Assembly: GCF_021134715.1 (NCBI RefSeq)
Contig: NC_060024.1
Span: forward strand, 992,001 to 1,056,000
DNA from: Daphnia pulex
Taxonomy: Eukaryota; Arthropoda; Branchiopoda; Diplostraca; Daphniidae
Direction of reading: 5' to 3'
DNA: 64,000 nt
This document shows positions 33,340-45,721 of the stretch, one piece after another (within the stretch, counting starts at the first letter, position 1; each line of letters starts with the position of its first letter). The notes beneath the pieces were generated by a model, which saw nothing but the letters and a program-made list of their open reading frames with translations, ran no database searches and was not told the origin of the DNA. The translations under genes and the position numbers were made by a program.

Positions 33340-34570
33340 AAAGTGAACTACGCGTGCAGCCTGAATCCCCTATACAGTCTTCCACGGTGTCCAATAATTC
33401 GACTGGCTGAATTAGCAACGCTTGCGTATATTTTGATCTCGTGAAGTTAGTAATCACTCTAGAATGTTCGTGGACGACGACGATGGTTCCACCACCACTT
33501 CTCCACGCTCCACTGCTCCAAGATGTCAAAGACAGATAAAAAACAACCAGTTGGAAAAAAGAACTGCTCCACTCCTAACACCATGACAACCAGCAACGTA
33601 GATGAGCCAAACGGTGAGGTGTCGTTATCCTCGGATACTCAACCAACATCGCAATGTGTTGGCCAAAGTCTACATGCCAAGCAACCCAGGCCAAAAGTAC
33701 TGCAACTCTGCCTGCTACCAGAAAAACCGATCCAAAAAGAACAATGAAATCTTCTTCACTCCAGCTGGAGCAAAAGTGAAGGGAAAAAGAAGCCACGACA
33801 GATCCTGAGGTAGATATAGCTAGCAAAAAAGCCAAAAGGGGCCAAGACGGCGTCACAACAGAGTTTGATGAGATAGTGTCATTACCCAGATCTGGTCAAC
33901 CCGGACTGCATCACTTAAGAAGACCTGATAAAGAAGCGGGAACACATCCTGGCCTTTTTACACCAACAAAACAGCACATTCTTGAACCTTCAGGGGAGAT
34001 CAGAAAATTAGACAAGGACATCGTGACCATCAAGCTGGAGTTTGCCAACAACGCCATACAGTCATACAAGGAAAGAAGCACGGCCGGCCAGAAAGTAAAT
34101 CAAACACCCTGTACCCAGCTGTGGCCTTATTTGTTAGTCTTAACTTTACGCCTTCTCTAAAAGACGAACTAATGTACAGAAATGAAGACCTAAACGGCAA
34201 AGTACACTCCTAAGTGAAAGTGTACTCCAAACCAGGTTACGACCTAGGTCATGTAAAATTTTGCCTGACTTGCCGTGAAACGAGGGACAATCTGCTCTTC
34301 CTTGGAGGAGTGAATGTTTTTAACACCAGGCCCAACCTTGTTGAGGTAGATCTCAACAGAAAGGTGAGGAGATATTTCATCTGCCATGGCAATACGGCCA
34401 CGTTCAGGCAAACTGAAGAGCCAAGGAGCCACGATGTGGTAAGTGCAGTGGCCCTCACTGAACGAAAAATGCACTTCCGCTGACAAAAAATGTGCCAACT
34501 GCTACAGGTCACATCACTCCGGTGACAAGGCCTGTCCAGTGCAGATAAAAGCAGTTGTTAGGTATCGCGT
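33340..34570 (+). pseudogene. Non-LTR retrotransposon ORF1 (gag-like)
   Basis: Broken frames: MSKTDKKQPVGKKN at 33523; DKDIVTIKLEFANNAIQSYK at 34010; SKPGYDLGHVKFCLTCRETR and VEVDLNRKVRRYFICHGNTA at 34220-34400; and a knuckle CANCYRSHHSGDKACP (C-x2-C-x3-H-x6-C) near 34492 after a stop. This is the nucleic-acid-binding ORF1 of an endonuclease-type LINE (LOA/R1/I-like by impression). Confidence 0.65.
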
Positions 34571-34585
34571 ATCCCTCAATCGACA

Positions 34586-37500
34586 ATGATGACAGACGCA
34601 TTCCTTAACTCCGGTAGCCCGCTTGCACCACTCACAATTTTAAAATGTCTCCAGACAAACCTACGCCACTCGAAGACAGCAGCAGCGACTCTTGCACCAC
34701 TAATTTGTGAAAACGCTCTTGATGTAATCCTCGTTCAAGAACCGTGCGATCTGAGCTTCAAAAAACCAGTAGTTGCTGACAACCAACCTGGCTAACGATC
34801 CTTACATACCTTAAATGAGTCGCGCTGGTATAGAGCAGCAATACTAGTAAAGCTGTCCCTGGCATCATCCATGCAAACCAAAAAATTCGCTTGTCCCGAG
34901 CAACCTCATTGCATGCGTCGACATAGGCCCTTTTCGCTTTATATCCGCCTATTTTCGGCCGTCTATTGAGATCGTTGCCACTTTTTTTTCTGCTGACATC
35001 CTTGGACTAATATCCAAACATGTCATTATGGCAGTAGATTCGAACGCCAGAAACCCCCTGTGGAGCAGCCAGGTCACACACGCAAAGGGGCGCAAGCTGG
35101 AAGGCATCATTTCAGATTGTAAACTCAACATGCCTAACAGAAGTCTCTCAGACATAAATTTTGTCAAAAAAACTAGTAGACTTAACGTTTACGGAAGGCA
35201 AAGATCTCGGTGGCGAATGGTTTGAACTGTACCTTCCCTCCTTCTCCGACAACCAGGATTTTTATTTTGAGGTGCTACGATCTGTAAAGCGCCCGCCGGT
35301 CATCAAATCTGCTTCGGGTCCCAGTGACCCCGACATCTCACGACTATATCTTTCCCTTTGTAAACTTAAAATAGATGCAGGTATGAAGTCGTCCTAACTT
35401 ACTCGCGTCGCTGATCCCCGACCTATCCGTTCTCATATCGGTCTCTGCCCCGGAATTCTAAACTACCTAGGTCAGAAGAAACACAGATATTTGCACAAAA
35501 GATGCCTTGGTGGTCCAAGGTGCTGCAATCTCTATTTCTCAAAACGAATCTTAAAAGCATTCAAGCTGTTGGCCATACAGAAGGCGGTCACCAGCAGAAT
35601 GGCCTACGCGCAGCTGAAAGTGACTTACCAGCGCGCACTGCGTAGAGCAAAAAGGGCGACACGTGACAATCTCCGCAGCTCTAAACCCGACGGAAAAGAA
35701 ATCTTTGAAGCCCTTAAGGTACTTTCTGGGAAATCAGCTTGTTTATCATTTCCGCAGACTCTCTCGGTGGACGGATATGAAGCCTGTTACCCAAAGAACT
35801 GTGCTAAACATTTTTTCCTGGCAGATTCACCTCCGCACCAGACCCATCACATCCGCCAATTGGGACGGAATGGGAACTCACGGCCAATGTAGATTCACTG
35901 AATGCGGAGTCGGCCAAGGAGTATGATGGACTCTCATTAAAGCTCATCAAAGCGTGCTTCCCTGTAATAAAGCTACATCTAATCTATGTCGTAAATTCAT
36001 GTTTTCTCCTCGCTTTCTTTCCTGAGTCGTGGAAGGTCTGCAAAGTCACCGTGATTGGCAAGCAAAATAAAGCCTTCCTTTAAATGTTTGAACTCCTTCC
36101 GCCCAATCAATTTAGTCAGCAATCTCGCCAAAACTCTTGAAAGAGTCAAACTCAACTGGCTGACGTGGAATGCAAAAAACGACCAATGGATCAGCTCCAA
36201 CTAGCATGGTTTCACTGACGAAAGGTCCACCGAATCTGCACCCCATTCCCTTGTCTCTTTTATTGAAATTGGTTTTCGGGGCAAACAAGTGACAGCCTGC
36301 GCTTTCTTAGACATTTAAAGCGCATGTGGCATGGCCTGGCAACCAAAAATTATTGCCGCACTCATAAAGCGTGGCTACTCTCATTACTTATTCTGCATTT
36401 TTCGCAGCTTCCTCTCGAATAGGACAGCAATTTTTTCGCGCAACGGCGTGACCCTGTCTGAAAACATAAATTTAGGCTGTCCTCAGGTTGGGGTTCTTTC
36501 TCCGTTTCTCTGGAATTTGCTTACTGATGACATTATGAGGGTTTCTTTCCTTTTTTCGTTCCACATATTGCATACGCTGACGATCTCACGGTCGTCACCT
36601 CCCACAAGGACTCCAAAAATTGCAAATAGAAATCTAGGACTAGTGTAGAGAATTTAAATTTTGAGAAGACAATCCTCATGTTTTTCTCAAAGCGCCCATC
36701 GCCTAACGACTTTGTCGATCACCATCTGCTCGTCAACGAAGCGTGAATCTGCCAATCGAGTGAGACCAAATTTCTCATGTCTCATGTCTTAAGCAAAATA
36801 ATTGATGCAAAGTGATCGGCCTTTGCTCTAAAAAAACTACCTTAGTGCCACCTGGGGCATTGATAAAAGCCGACTGAAAATTTTAGTCTCAACCACTATT
36901 GAGCCCGTCATTTTTTTTACGGAATGAATACTGAGTATGGGCTTCCTATCTGCAGTCGAAAAAGGGGGTAGAGCAACTGAGGGCTTTCCAGCGTTATCTC
37001 ACCATAGCTGTAACGAATTCTTTAAAAACAGCATCGAAAGAGGCGCTTCTGTCTAATTCTGTCTAACACCATAACACTTGACCTGCGCGTTTTTTAAATC
37101 ACCTTAACAAGATATCGCTCAAATCCGTTAGGAAATTTTTCCCCTTCGACTGTCATCTGGTTTACGAAGCGAGTGCCCAACCTAGACTCGCTGGCTAACG
37201 TGGAGAGTGCATCGCGCCTCACCTCCTTTATTGTTCCCTCATGGATGCTGGGCTCCGCCATTACGGTCGAAGCAAATGAAATACTACTCTGCCAAGACGA
37301 TGCGGGCGTTTTGCGGATCTACTCCACGGCCAAAAAATGTGAGAGTCGATAAGCTTTTGTTTGATAACGACAACCTCGGCAGGTTCCGGCAAATATTTTC
37401 AAGTAAGTCACTCCGAGCACAGATAACTCTACACAAGCCGTGCAGTGCTCCATACACGAGTCTCTGATGCATAAAAACTGATTTTTCTATTTCACTAAAT

Positions 37501-38100
37501 CGGAGCTAGTCACCGAATCTCACTCCTACTTCTACTTTTTATATCCTGGTAAGTTTCTCTATGAACTGCAGCTGGCAAATCTTAGCACTCTCTCAGTGAC
37601 CAAGAATCTTGAGCTCATTGCTTGCATCAACTCCAAGACCCCAATGGGATTACAGATAGCTGAGGAGTTCTGCCGGCTAACTTGCCAAGGAATAGGAACT
37701 CACATACAACAACCACCACCAACTAAGCAGACAATAAAATCTTCAAAAAGAACACTCACACTGAAGCTGTGGAATAGCCTCTTCTACAGGTGGCTGCTCA
37801 ACGAAAAAGTTTTTTTCCATCCGTGACCTCTTCTGCCTCAATAGCAAAACAACATCTGTCCTGTGAGCTAAGCCGAATTGTTACCAATCACTCCCTCCTA
37901 AACTTTCACCAACACCACTTTAAATCTTTAAACTCCCCGGCATGCGCATGTGGTCAATCAGAAGAGACCACGAAGCACTTTATTTTCCATTGCAAGAGAT
38001 TTTCTGCGGGTCGAGATTGTTTTCGTGACCGCTGCATGTCAACCATGACATGCACCTCAACTGACCAAGGGTGGTCAGGCCACCTCAACTGATTGCTATC
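34586..38100 (+). pseudogene. Non-LTR retrotransposon ORF2: endonuclease, RT, C-terminal knuckle
   Basis: The AP-endonuclease start reads LKCLQTNLRHSKTAAATL and DVILVQEPCD. Further on comes IMAVDSNARNPLWSSQ (35027). RT pieces include MAWQPKIIAALIKRGYSHYL (36331), SFLSNRTAIFSRNGV and GCPQVGVLSPFLWNLLTDD (36477); the FADD box region near 36570 is out of frame. The C-terminus has ACACGQSEETTKHFIFHCKR (C-x-C-x8-H-x4-C, near 37945). At least eight frame changes or stops occur, so it is a fossil. The order and knuckle indicate the R1/LOA/I group. Confidence 0.8.
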
Positions 38101-38429
38101 ACTTCATGCCCTCAAGTGTGGCTAACGATGCGTGAATATATTCATGCATCCAGGCGACTGGCCAGAATCATTGCTCTATTGTAAGATTTTTAGTAAACCG
38201 TGCATGAAATTGATACTAAAAACCGAAGAGAAAAAATATCAAAAATTTTATTCAAAAAAGGAAAATACCGGAGATGTAAATTCCGATAAACGTTAAATAT
38301 AAAAAATTCCGAAGAATCCCATGTAAAAACTTTGTGTTTGCTGTTTAGCCCCCTCAAAAAATAGAAAAGTAACAAATTTTGATTTTCTTACTACGCCGAA
38401 CACGACCACGCTTTTAAAATGTCTTATTA

Positions 38430-39360
38430 AAGTGTAGAAATGTGTGAAAAAGATAATAAAACAGTGATGCTGGAAGTAACTTTTGCCAAACGAACAAAGG
38501 CTGAGTACGAACTAACTTTCAAGTCTCGTGAAGATATTGGGGATGTAGAAAATTTAGCAAGCAAGCTGAAATAGAAATCGAAAGAAAATACTGTATTTCG
38601 TCAAATATGATGGCTTTTGTGATTTTGCACAGGAAATAAGCACAATGTTTCAGGGTAGATGGACCTCAGTTGGGGAAAACTTCTCAATTAAACATCTTTC
38701 TTTCTTTAAATGTCAAATTGGCCAAAGAAGGAAACTAGAATTAACTTTAAAAATTTCACCAGAAACTGGCGATGATACTAACTCCTATTGTTGATATCAT
38801 TCTTTTAATAGTTCATATTCCTTTGTATTATTTTTATTTAATAACATTTTAAAAACTATATTTAAAAAATGGGGTCACAGTTCCTCAAGAACAACTAAAC
38901 GAAGAAAATGAACAAGATATGAATGCTGCGAATTTGCTGAACTTATCGGTCAACCATTTAATGACTCCAATACTTCTAATAGTCCAACCCCAAGCACATC
39001 AAAGGAAGTTGACAAAACATAAAAATTCAGTTTAATTGAAGCTATGACCAAAGAACCAATTTCTTTGATTTGGCGTAGGATTGCCGGGCCAATAGAAGAA
39101 GTCTTATTGTGCCCTTGTGTAGATTCCGTCAGGCTTGTAGTTCAGAAGTTATTTTTTAACTTAATGAAACCTTTATTTTACATATAGAAAGTGATAGCTA
39201 ATAAGATACGCGCATTTTATATCGAGTTCGAAGTGCTTCTGGCAATCAAATAAGCAAAATTGGAGGAATACAAGTAGTTGGCAAGGCAATTTCTTATTTG
39301 GATACTGTCCTACACCAAGTTGCATCTACTTCAGAGAGTGAAGGTACTCCAGTCAATGCT
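38430..39360 (+). pseudogene. Unrecognised decayed multi-exon gene
   Basis: Protein-like blocks in one direction: KTVMLEVTFAKRTKAEYELT (38460), SVGENFSIKHLSFFKCQIGQ (38667), EAMTKEPISLIWRRIAGPIE (39040) and QVVGKAISYLDTVLHQVAST (39268). They are separated by stops and intron-like AT-rich gaps. I recognise no family. The ORF at 39278-39715 overlaps in another frame and is probably chance. Confidence 0.3.
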
Positions 39361-39715
39361 TAATAAACTGATGGTATTTAAATCTCAATTCCTTCTTATT
39401 TATTTATTAGACATGGTTTCCTATGTAGAATATGTGAAAATACTACTTGAACTCAATAGAACCGGCACTGGATCTTCAAGAGCTATAAATTCGCTGTTCG
39501 AATTGACATTCAAAGGTCGACGATTGCAAATAACAAGCGGGGAAGCGGGATATCCGGCCGAACCACCAGGATTACGGCCTATTTACGGGAATATGATCTT
39601 CGGGGCCCCCGATAGGTGGCCCCTTGTCACCCGCTTGATTGTGCTAATTCTTTGTGCCCTTTCCCTCCCTGGTGTCAATGTAATATTCTGGAGGGCGTCG
39701 GGCCTCTCTGTCTAA

Positions 39716-40635
39716 AATCATCTATCTAACAAGTCAGTCGTAATACAGATCAGCGTCACAATCTCTATACTTGTGTCATCATCTTCATTCTTTTACATCT
39801 AAATTCGGTAAGGTAAGGCTTGACACACTATTCCTTCCGAACAGTTTCCCTCAGTAACGAATATCACGAAGTTTTATCATTTGCTGTCGAATAACGAATA
39901 TGACGAGATCACATTTGATAAAATGAAGAGAAGAGGAGAAGAAGAGTGTATCTAAAATTATTTTTCTTGTCTAGAGTGTAAAAGCTGTGCCGTCATTGAG
40001 TTGCTACTGATTTTGACATCTTCACCAAACCCAGGAGTTGAATCGAGGAATTTTTTTTCATTTGCGTAAGATAAAAGGAATAATAAGTAAAACAAGTAAA
40101 CAGGCTGAGCAAACAAGTAATACTTTATTTCTGATCCCAGGATTTCGTTAACCTCGCAGAAGCGATTAAAAGTCCTATACGATTAACTCCTTTCATTCGA
40201 AAAAGTTTATGAATCGTTTCTAATAATGAGGCTTATACAGAAGAAAGGGAACAAATATTCCTATTCGAAAAGACGAGATACAAAGAATTTAAACCAATCA
40301 ATTTTAAACCAATTGGTCATTTTTCAAGCAAAAAAGTATCATTTAGGTAGATCAGTTCTATTGCACTGTTGGTCCGCCAGTGCACTAAGGTACATTTTTC
40401 TACTGCACTGGTGGTGTTAATTTTATACTAATTTCACATTTGATTTCATGGGAAGCAACTAAACAAAATAATATAAATCCGTAAAAAACATAGAGCCCCT
40501 AAACCAGTAACGAGGGAACAAATGTTTCAGGAAAGTATGGAGCTTTTTCGTTCAATGGGGAATACTCTGAAAGATATGTTTCATTCTAGCTATCAGAAGA
40601 GTGTGAGAGTTCTGTCACAGATCCATTAATATACA
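39716..40635. other. No gene seen
   Basis: Short frames only. LLLILTSSPNPGV near 40005 faintly resembles the GDIExNPGP segment upstream of some LINE ORFs, but nothing follows it. Confidence 0.35.
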
Positions 40636-41880
40636 TTGGAAATGCGGCCATTTCATTTTACTCTTTCGTCATCTTGGCCTGTGTCAGTTCAAGAAGACCC
40701 TGTTGTTGATTTAACCGATTACGCCCACGCTGAAGAATTAGGAGCTGTTACTACAATAACCCAGAGTAGGCTACACCCGAGGGACTTGTTGGGCCAGCCG
40801 ATATGGAAAATCTTGAGGGAGCAGCTACTACAACTATTTTGGTAAGTGAACCGGAGCCAAGGGAAGCTGTTACTTCACACCGTGACTGTACACGCCAGAT
40901 TGAGTTAGACGACGAAGTAAAAATTAGGTAATACCCGAGATAATCGATTATTTGGAAACAATTGAAAGAAAGACAAAAACGAAAGTCTAAAAAACAAGGA
41001 GTCGTTAATCCCCTATGAGGTGCAGGGCAGTTGTGGAGAAGGAAATGATGGCTGCTTTCACCGCGGATCCAACAAGTAACCAGCCCATAGGACGTAACTT
41101 ACGAGCTAGCCGTTCAGAGATAGAAAATGGCTCAGTTTCCAAAAATCCAATAGACCAATCTTCATTTTGATTTTGGTAAATAACTATTTACATTATAAAT
41201 TAGGATGGGAGAAGAAAGTTTGGAACTTGGGTGTTCATTTCATCTAAACTAATCATTCTATAGGAAGCAAATTGGTTTGGGTCCACTCTATCAAAGAGAC
41301 AAAGACATTCGAAAAATATGCCGAGAACTTCTAATCTCTATCTTGTACCACTCAATGAAATCGAAAAGACGATTCAAACACATTAAAAAAAATGCCACTG
41401 ATGCCCTAGTTCGTCATGTCTGCTGCTATATTGAAAACACATGCATCAAAAGTACCCCCTTCTGGCCTTCTTCTTCATGGCAAATGTTAATACAATTCGT
41501 TAATACAAGAACTAATATCAAAGTTGAAAGCGCGTGCAATAATTTAAAAGACGTTGTCAGTTAGTTGAAATTTTAAGATGTAAAATATCAAAGACTAAAA
41601 GAAATTTTTATTTTCAAGGTTCTGCAAATACTTACAGCATTGTAAAATTTCTATCCCTCACTAAAGAATAAGCTACCAAATTAGCATTAACTGCTAAACT
41701 TCTTTCAGAGAAACAAGTATTAAAAAAGATAAACAAGAACGCAAAATCGATTCAGTACCAACTATCCAATCTCTGGGATTCGTACAAAAGGGCAATCAAT
41801 CCCATATCCTCTGAACAACTCTTAGAAGAATTTGGTCAGTTGACAAAAATTCACTCAAAGGCTCAACTAAGGTAATTACA
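40636..41880 (+). pseudogene. Unrecognised gene remnants
   Basis: Frames: SVQEDPVVDLTDYAHAEELG (40690), RDKDIRKICRELLISILYHS and ALVRHVCCYIENTCIKSTPF (41277-41564), and LLSEKQVLKKINKNAKSIQY (41695). The last follows CTTTCAG-type sequence. Stops separate them. I see no known motif. Confidence 0.25.
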
Positions 41881-42655
41881 AAATGCACTTTGACCAGAAA
41901 AAGAACGTGTAGAGTCAGACTAATCAGGCACGAGCACAGCAGTACGGCTGTAACAAAGGCTGGGGAGAGATTGAACTATTTACTATCCAATAAAATCCAA
42001 TAATATCAAATAAAAGCACTACACTTTTTTTAAATCAAAGGAGATGAAAAGAAACAAATCAAAAACAAAAAAATTATAGGCAGGAAATATCTAAATGAAA
42101 ATAACCCGTCTACCCAATCCCATCACCAGACGATTCCAATGTTTTCTTCTGGTCATACTGACATAGGAGCATTGTTCCTCCTACGGCCCAATCGTACCAG
42201 CCATTAGCCCCCAGTTTCCCATTTCCAACCAGCTCCATCAGTAGCCTCTTATGGTGCTCTCCTTCGTCTGCTGGAGGTTATTAGAACTTACAGTTTTTGG
42301 CAAATAATTGATCTTCAATGAATATCAATTAATGTATTAATTTTTAAAAGTATACTAATAGGGTCAGGACCGATGAAATTTTAAAAAATGACTTACTAAC
42401 TACTAAAATTAAGAGAAAAAAAATTAAAAAAATTTCAACTTTAATTTGTGTCTCGGAAAAAATTATTTTAGAAGTTATTTAGCTTTAAAGTTTCGATCAC
42501 GGGACTTTCCTCAAAAACGGAGGAGGTGGCTTCTTCCGTGGTTCATGAACAACCAATAGAAATGGATCACGTGATCCGCGAAACCAATAGAGTGCGTCAG
42601 CCTCAAAACTTTTTTAGCCCGCATCACTATTTCTTTTCAAACGACCAATAGAATA
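41881..42655. other. No gene seen
   Basis: The sequence just upstream of the SWIM gene (42480-42655) contains repeated CAATAGA blocks, at 42555, 42587 and 42647. No coding signal is present. Confidence 0.4.
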
Positions 42656-42659
42656 CAAG

Positions 42660-43460
42660 ATGTCTAACCGTCTCTTGGACGGCTTTATTAAAGCTGATTC
42701 AAATAATATTCCTGTCGTCGATATACATATGTTTACTGATTACATAAAAAAATATTCTAATTTCATTTCCCCTGAGATCTGTTGTGTCAAAGCAACAAGA
42801 AATGGACGCGAGTCCTATGGAAATTCAGCGATTAGCTATGAACAAGTAAAAAGGACGGAAAAGTTTTGCACTATTGTTGCAGCATGCTGCCCGGAACAAA
42901 GTGTTCGCAGTAAAAGTTATAGAGTCCAAGCTGAAGTAGACTTGGAAAATTCAGAAATAAAATCTGCCCTTTGTCATGACTGTGTGGCCTCTGCAGGTGG
43001 TTGCAAACATACCCTAGCTGTGTTAGGCTCGCTTCATAGAGAAAGTGAAAAGAAGAGCGTTAAGGAAGTAAAGACTTACTGGAAAAAAAGCAAACTATTC
43101 AGAGTTGGAAGCACTATTAAATTTTTCGAGGCCAAGGCACTGTATTCCAAGTAAAAGAAATCAAAAGATCCTGTCAAGCGACTTCGAAAATCAAGCCCTG
43201 CGAACCGTTTTTACCAAGAAATTGTAAACTGGTCTAATACACTTACATCACAATCATCAAGATCTTAATCGACATTGCACTATCATGTAAATGCAGAACT
43301 GAACTGGTGTGACACTGTCGACATTCATGTCTTGTCTCTTCTGTATAGAATTGGCAATCAATCAACGAAAGTGAACGACTTCTTCATCTTTTTAAAATCA
43401 CATATGACAATGGAAAACTGCCGAGTAGCTGAACTGAAAACACAAGATCAATCAGCATAG
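42660..43460 (+). pseudogene. SWIM-finger protein (YqaJ-nuclease family type), truncated
   Basis: The 164-codon frame from ATG 42660 includes SYGNSAISYEQVKR, CPEQSVRSKSYRVQAEVDLE and the zinc-binding HDCVASAGGCKHTLAVLGSL (C-x2-C-x6-C-x-H with the preceding Cys), a SWIM finger. A second frame (43275-43460) continues with DFFIFLKSHMTMENCRVAEL, the linker that in related proteins precedes a YqaJ-type exonuclease domain (WxxLRxGRITAS). It ends at 43460, before that domain, where gypsy sequence begins about 40 bp later. Such genes occur in many copies in invertebrates, which suggests mobile or viral ancestry. Confidence 0.6.
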
Positions 43461-43499
43461 AACAAAGACTGGTTCAGTCGTCCACTATGAAATAGGGAG

Positions 43500-44690
43500 G
43501 CGCTGTCCCCGTCCATCAGCTCAAGACGCCGCCGCAAAAATATCCTCAGGCAAACAAGCCCTTCAGCACCGTCATAAGAAGCGTGGCAGACCAGCAGCTG
43601 GTTGGCATCCGCACGGATAGCCGTATCGATTTTTGAACAGTGGATCTGCCTCTTGCTAAGCTAAGTAAGATTGCCCCGCTTTCGGCAAAGATTGTCAGGG
43701 TGGCCAAAAAACAGGCCACTTCTAAGCCGTGTGAACGCAAAGCAGCGGTTCGGTATCTAAACCAGATACGGCCGGCAGCATCACTATCCAGTCCATCGTT
43801 CCAGACGACATGGTCCAGCTTTACAATTTCTCCGGATTGCAACACCCCTACCGTTTTCATCCGCGTGCTTCCGGACTCCAACGCTTCTATAGACGCCATT
43901 CCTGCCACCATGATCTGGAACCACTTCAAACACGTTCGGTTGGTCGATGGAGGACCACATGCCACCACGGCCACTGGGTCGGCGATATCTTTAATGGGTA
44001 CTTCCCAGCTTCATTGACATGGTCCACCGGATCCATTAACTGCGTCGCCACAACTATCCACGTCCTCCGGGACCTTCAGCAGCCTGTGCTATAAGGCATA
44101 GCAGAAGAAGTTCGGTATGCTTCCGTCTCAATACCCTCACGCCTGCGTGTTAGCAGTAGTTACACCGCCGTCGTTGACCGCAACTGCCCCGATGAGTGAC
44201 GTGATGCCTGCGTTACGTAAGTTAACAGCGGAATGCCCACTGATTTTTTATGGTGTGTGCAGGGCAGTGCGAGGTCCCCCATGCCATTTTCAACTTAAAG
44301 AAGACGCAGTCCCTTCTGCCGTCTATGAGTCCCGTTCCATTGATTTACCTCTCATGCCGAAGTGGAAACAGGAGCTGGATTCGCTGGAGAACCAAGGCAT
44401 CATCAGCAAGGTGTCAAAGCCAACCTTATCGTGATCGTTCCAAAAGGATATTGCTGAATCCGCATATACGACGTCGCTTAACCACTGCATCATCCGGCCC
44501 ACTTTTGATTACACGACACCCTTCCAGGCGGTCCGGACTATTCCGACGGGGATGACATTCTTCACCTTGATAGACGCCCTAAAGAGTTACCACCAGGTGG
44601 AGCTGAATGAGGAGTCCAGCGCTATGACCACATTCTCCACTCCGTTTTGCCGCTACAATAACTACCGTAAGTTTTCTTGGATACTTTCTA
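43500..44690 (+). pseudogene. Second gypsy relic: protease and RT start
   Basis: The protease region reads CNTPTVFIRVLPDSNASIDA; the DSG active-site motif is DSN. RT begins ECPLIFYGVCRAVRGPPCHF, LPLMPKWKQELDSLENQGII and after a frame change TFFTLIDALKSYHQVELNEE with TFSTPFCRYN. It stops at the position corresponding to the RT fingers, near 44690. The style resembles the Mag group. There are no LTRs. It abuts the truncated SWIM gene, so one may have broken the other. Confidence 0.75.
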
Positions 44691-45058
44691 CAAAAGATTA
44701 CAATCGGCAATTTCGCTCAGGTATGGCGGAAATTAACAAACGAAGTGGTAATATTAAACAGATAAAGTCCTAAACATGCGAAGGTATTCGGGAAATTTAA
44801 AACGGCAGTGTCATTAATGTTGAAATAATTCAGAGAATTCAAACACAATTTGCGGAAAAGGATAGGGAGAAGCTAATTAAAAGAATTTTACATTACAACT
44901 CTTAGCTGATAACTTTGAAAAACTTGAAAAAAGGCAAATTTGTGAGAAATAGGCAAACATGATGTTCACCAATTCTAGACGGCAGCACTAGACACCTGCT
45001 TCTGCCCTTGACTACTAGTTCTGGAACTGTCTAGTATGCTACTGTTTATCCTCACTTC

Positions 45059-45077
45059 TCTCTCTCTCTCTCTCTTT
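45059..45077 (+). repeat. (CT)n microsatellite
   Basis: Short uninterrupted CT run near 45058-45076. Confidence 0.85.
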
Positions 45078-45186
45078 TGACGTCTTTTCCAGGCAAGTCT
45101 GAGACCTTCATTAGCTCTTCTTTTTCGTTTCATCTTATCTTATCTTTTCGGTGTATTCTTCTTTCTTTGGTTTTTTACATACAAGT

Positions 45187-45690
45187 GCAGGCACTCGGGC
45201 AATATTGCATATCACACATAGCATTGTACTTGTATGACAATTGTGTATGTATTCCATGCAAATCCTTGTCAATACAGAAGCCTGGTCATGATAGAATCAG
45301 CTTATCTTGTATTTCTTTCACTCTCCTATTCATTGATATGTAATGTCAAAGTATTACACTTTTTCGAGCGTGTGTAAGACGGTGTGAAAAGCCGCCTTTT
45401 CTTTTTGATATTTTTTGCATATATAAATTTCCGACAACACAACAGCAATGATAAATAGAAATGGTCCTCTTTCGATGTTTTCATCAGCGATACGAAATGT
45501 CTTTCATTCTGGTTTCCAGTAGAATTATAGTTCCAACGATGAAATGGCAATACTCAAAATAAATCATGGAAAACTTGAAGAAGCAATAACTTCTTTTTTG
45601 TTACTACGGCAAGCCTGAACAGAGCCTTATACGGAACTGCAGTCAAATCGGTAGAATAATGAGCATTTAACCTATCGTTACTACATGTAC
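45187..45690 (+). repeat. 0.5-kb direct repeat, copy 1
   Basis: It starts GTGCAGGCACTCGGGCAATA and ends CGTTACTA. It is about 95% identical by eye to 49467-49966 and contains GCATATATAAATTTCCGAC. The frame at 45326-45550 is inside the repeat and is conserved between copies. Confidence 0.85.
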
Positions 45691-45721
45691 CTAAATTTGG
45701 ATACTCAATCAAATTTAATTT

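Noticed and set aside
39278..39715. 145-codon ORF
   Set aside because: It overlaps better protein-like blocks in another frame at its start and shows no known domain.
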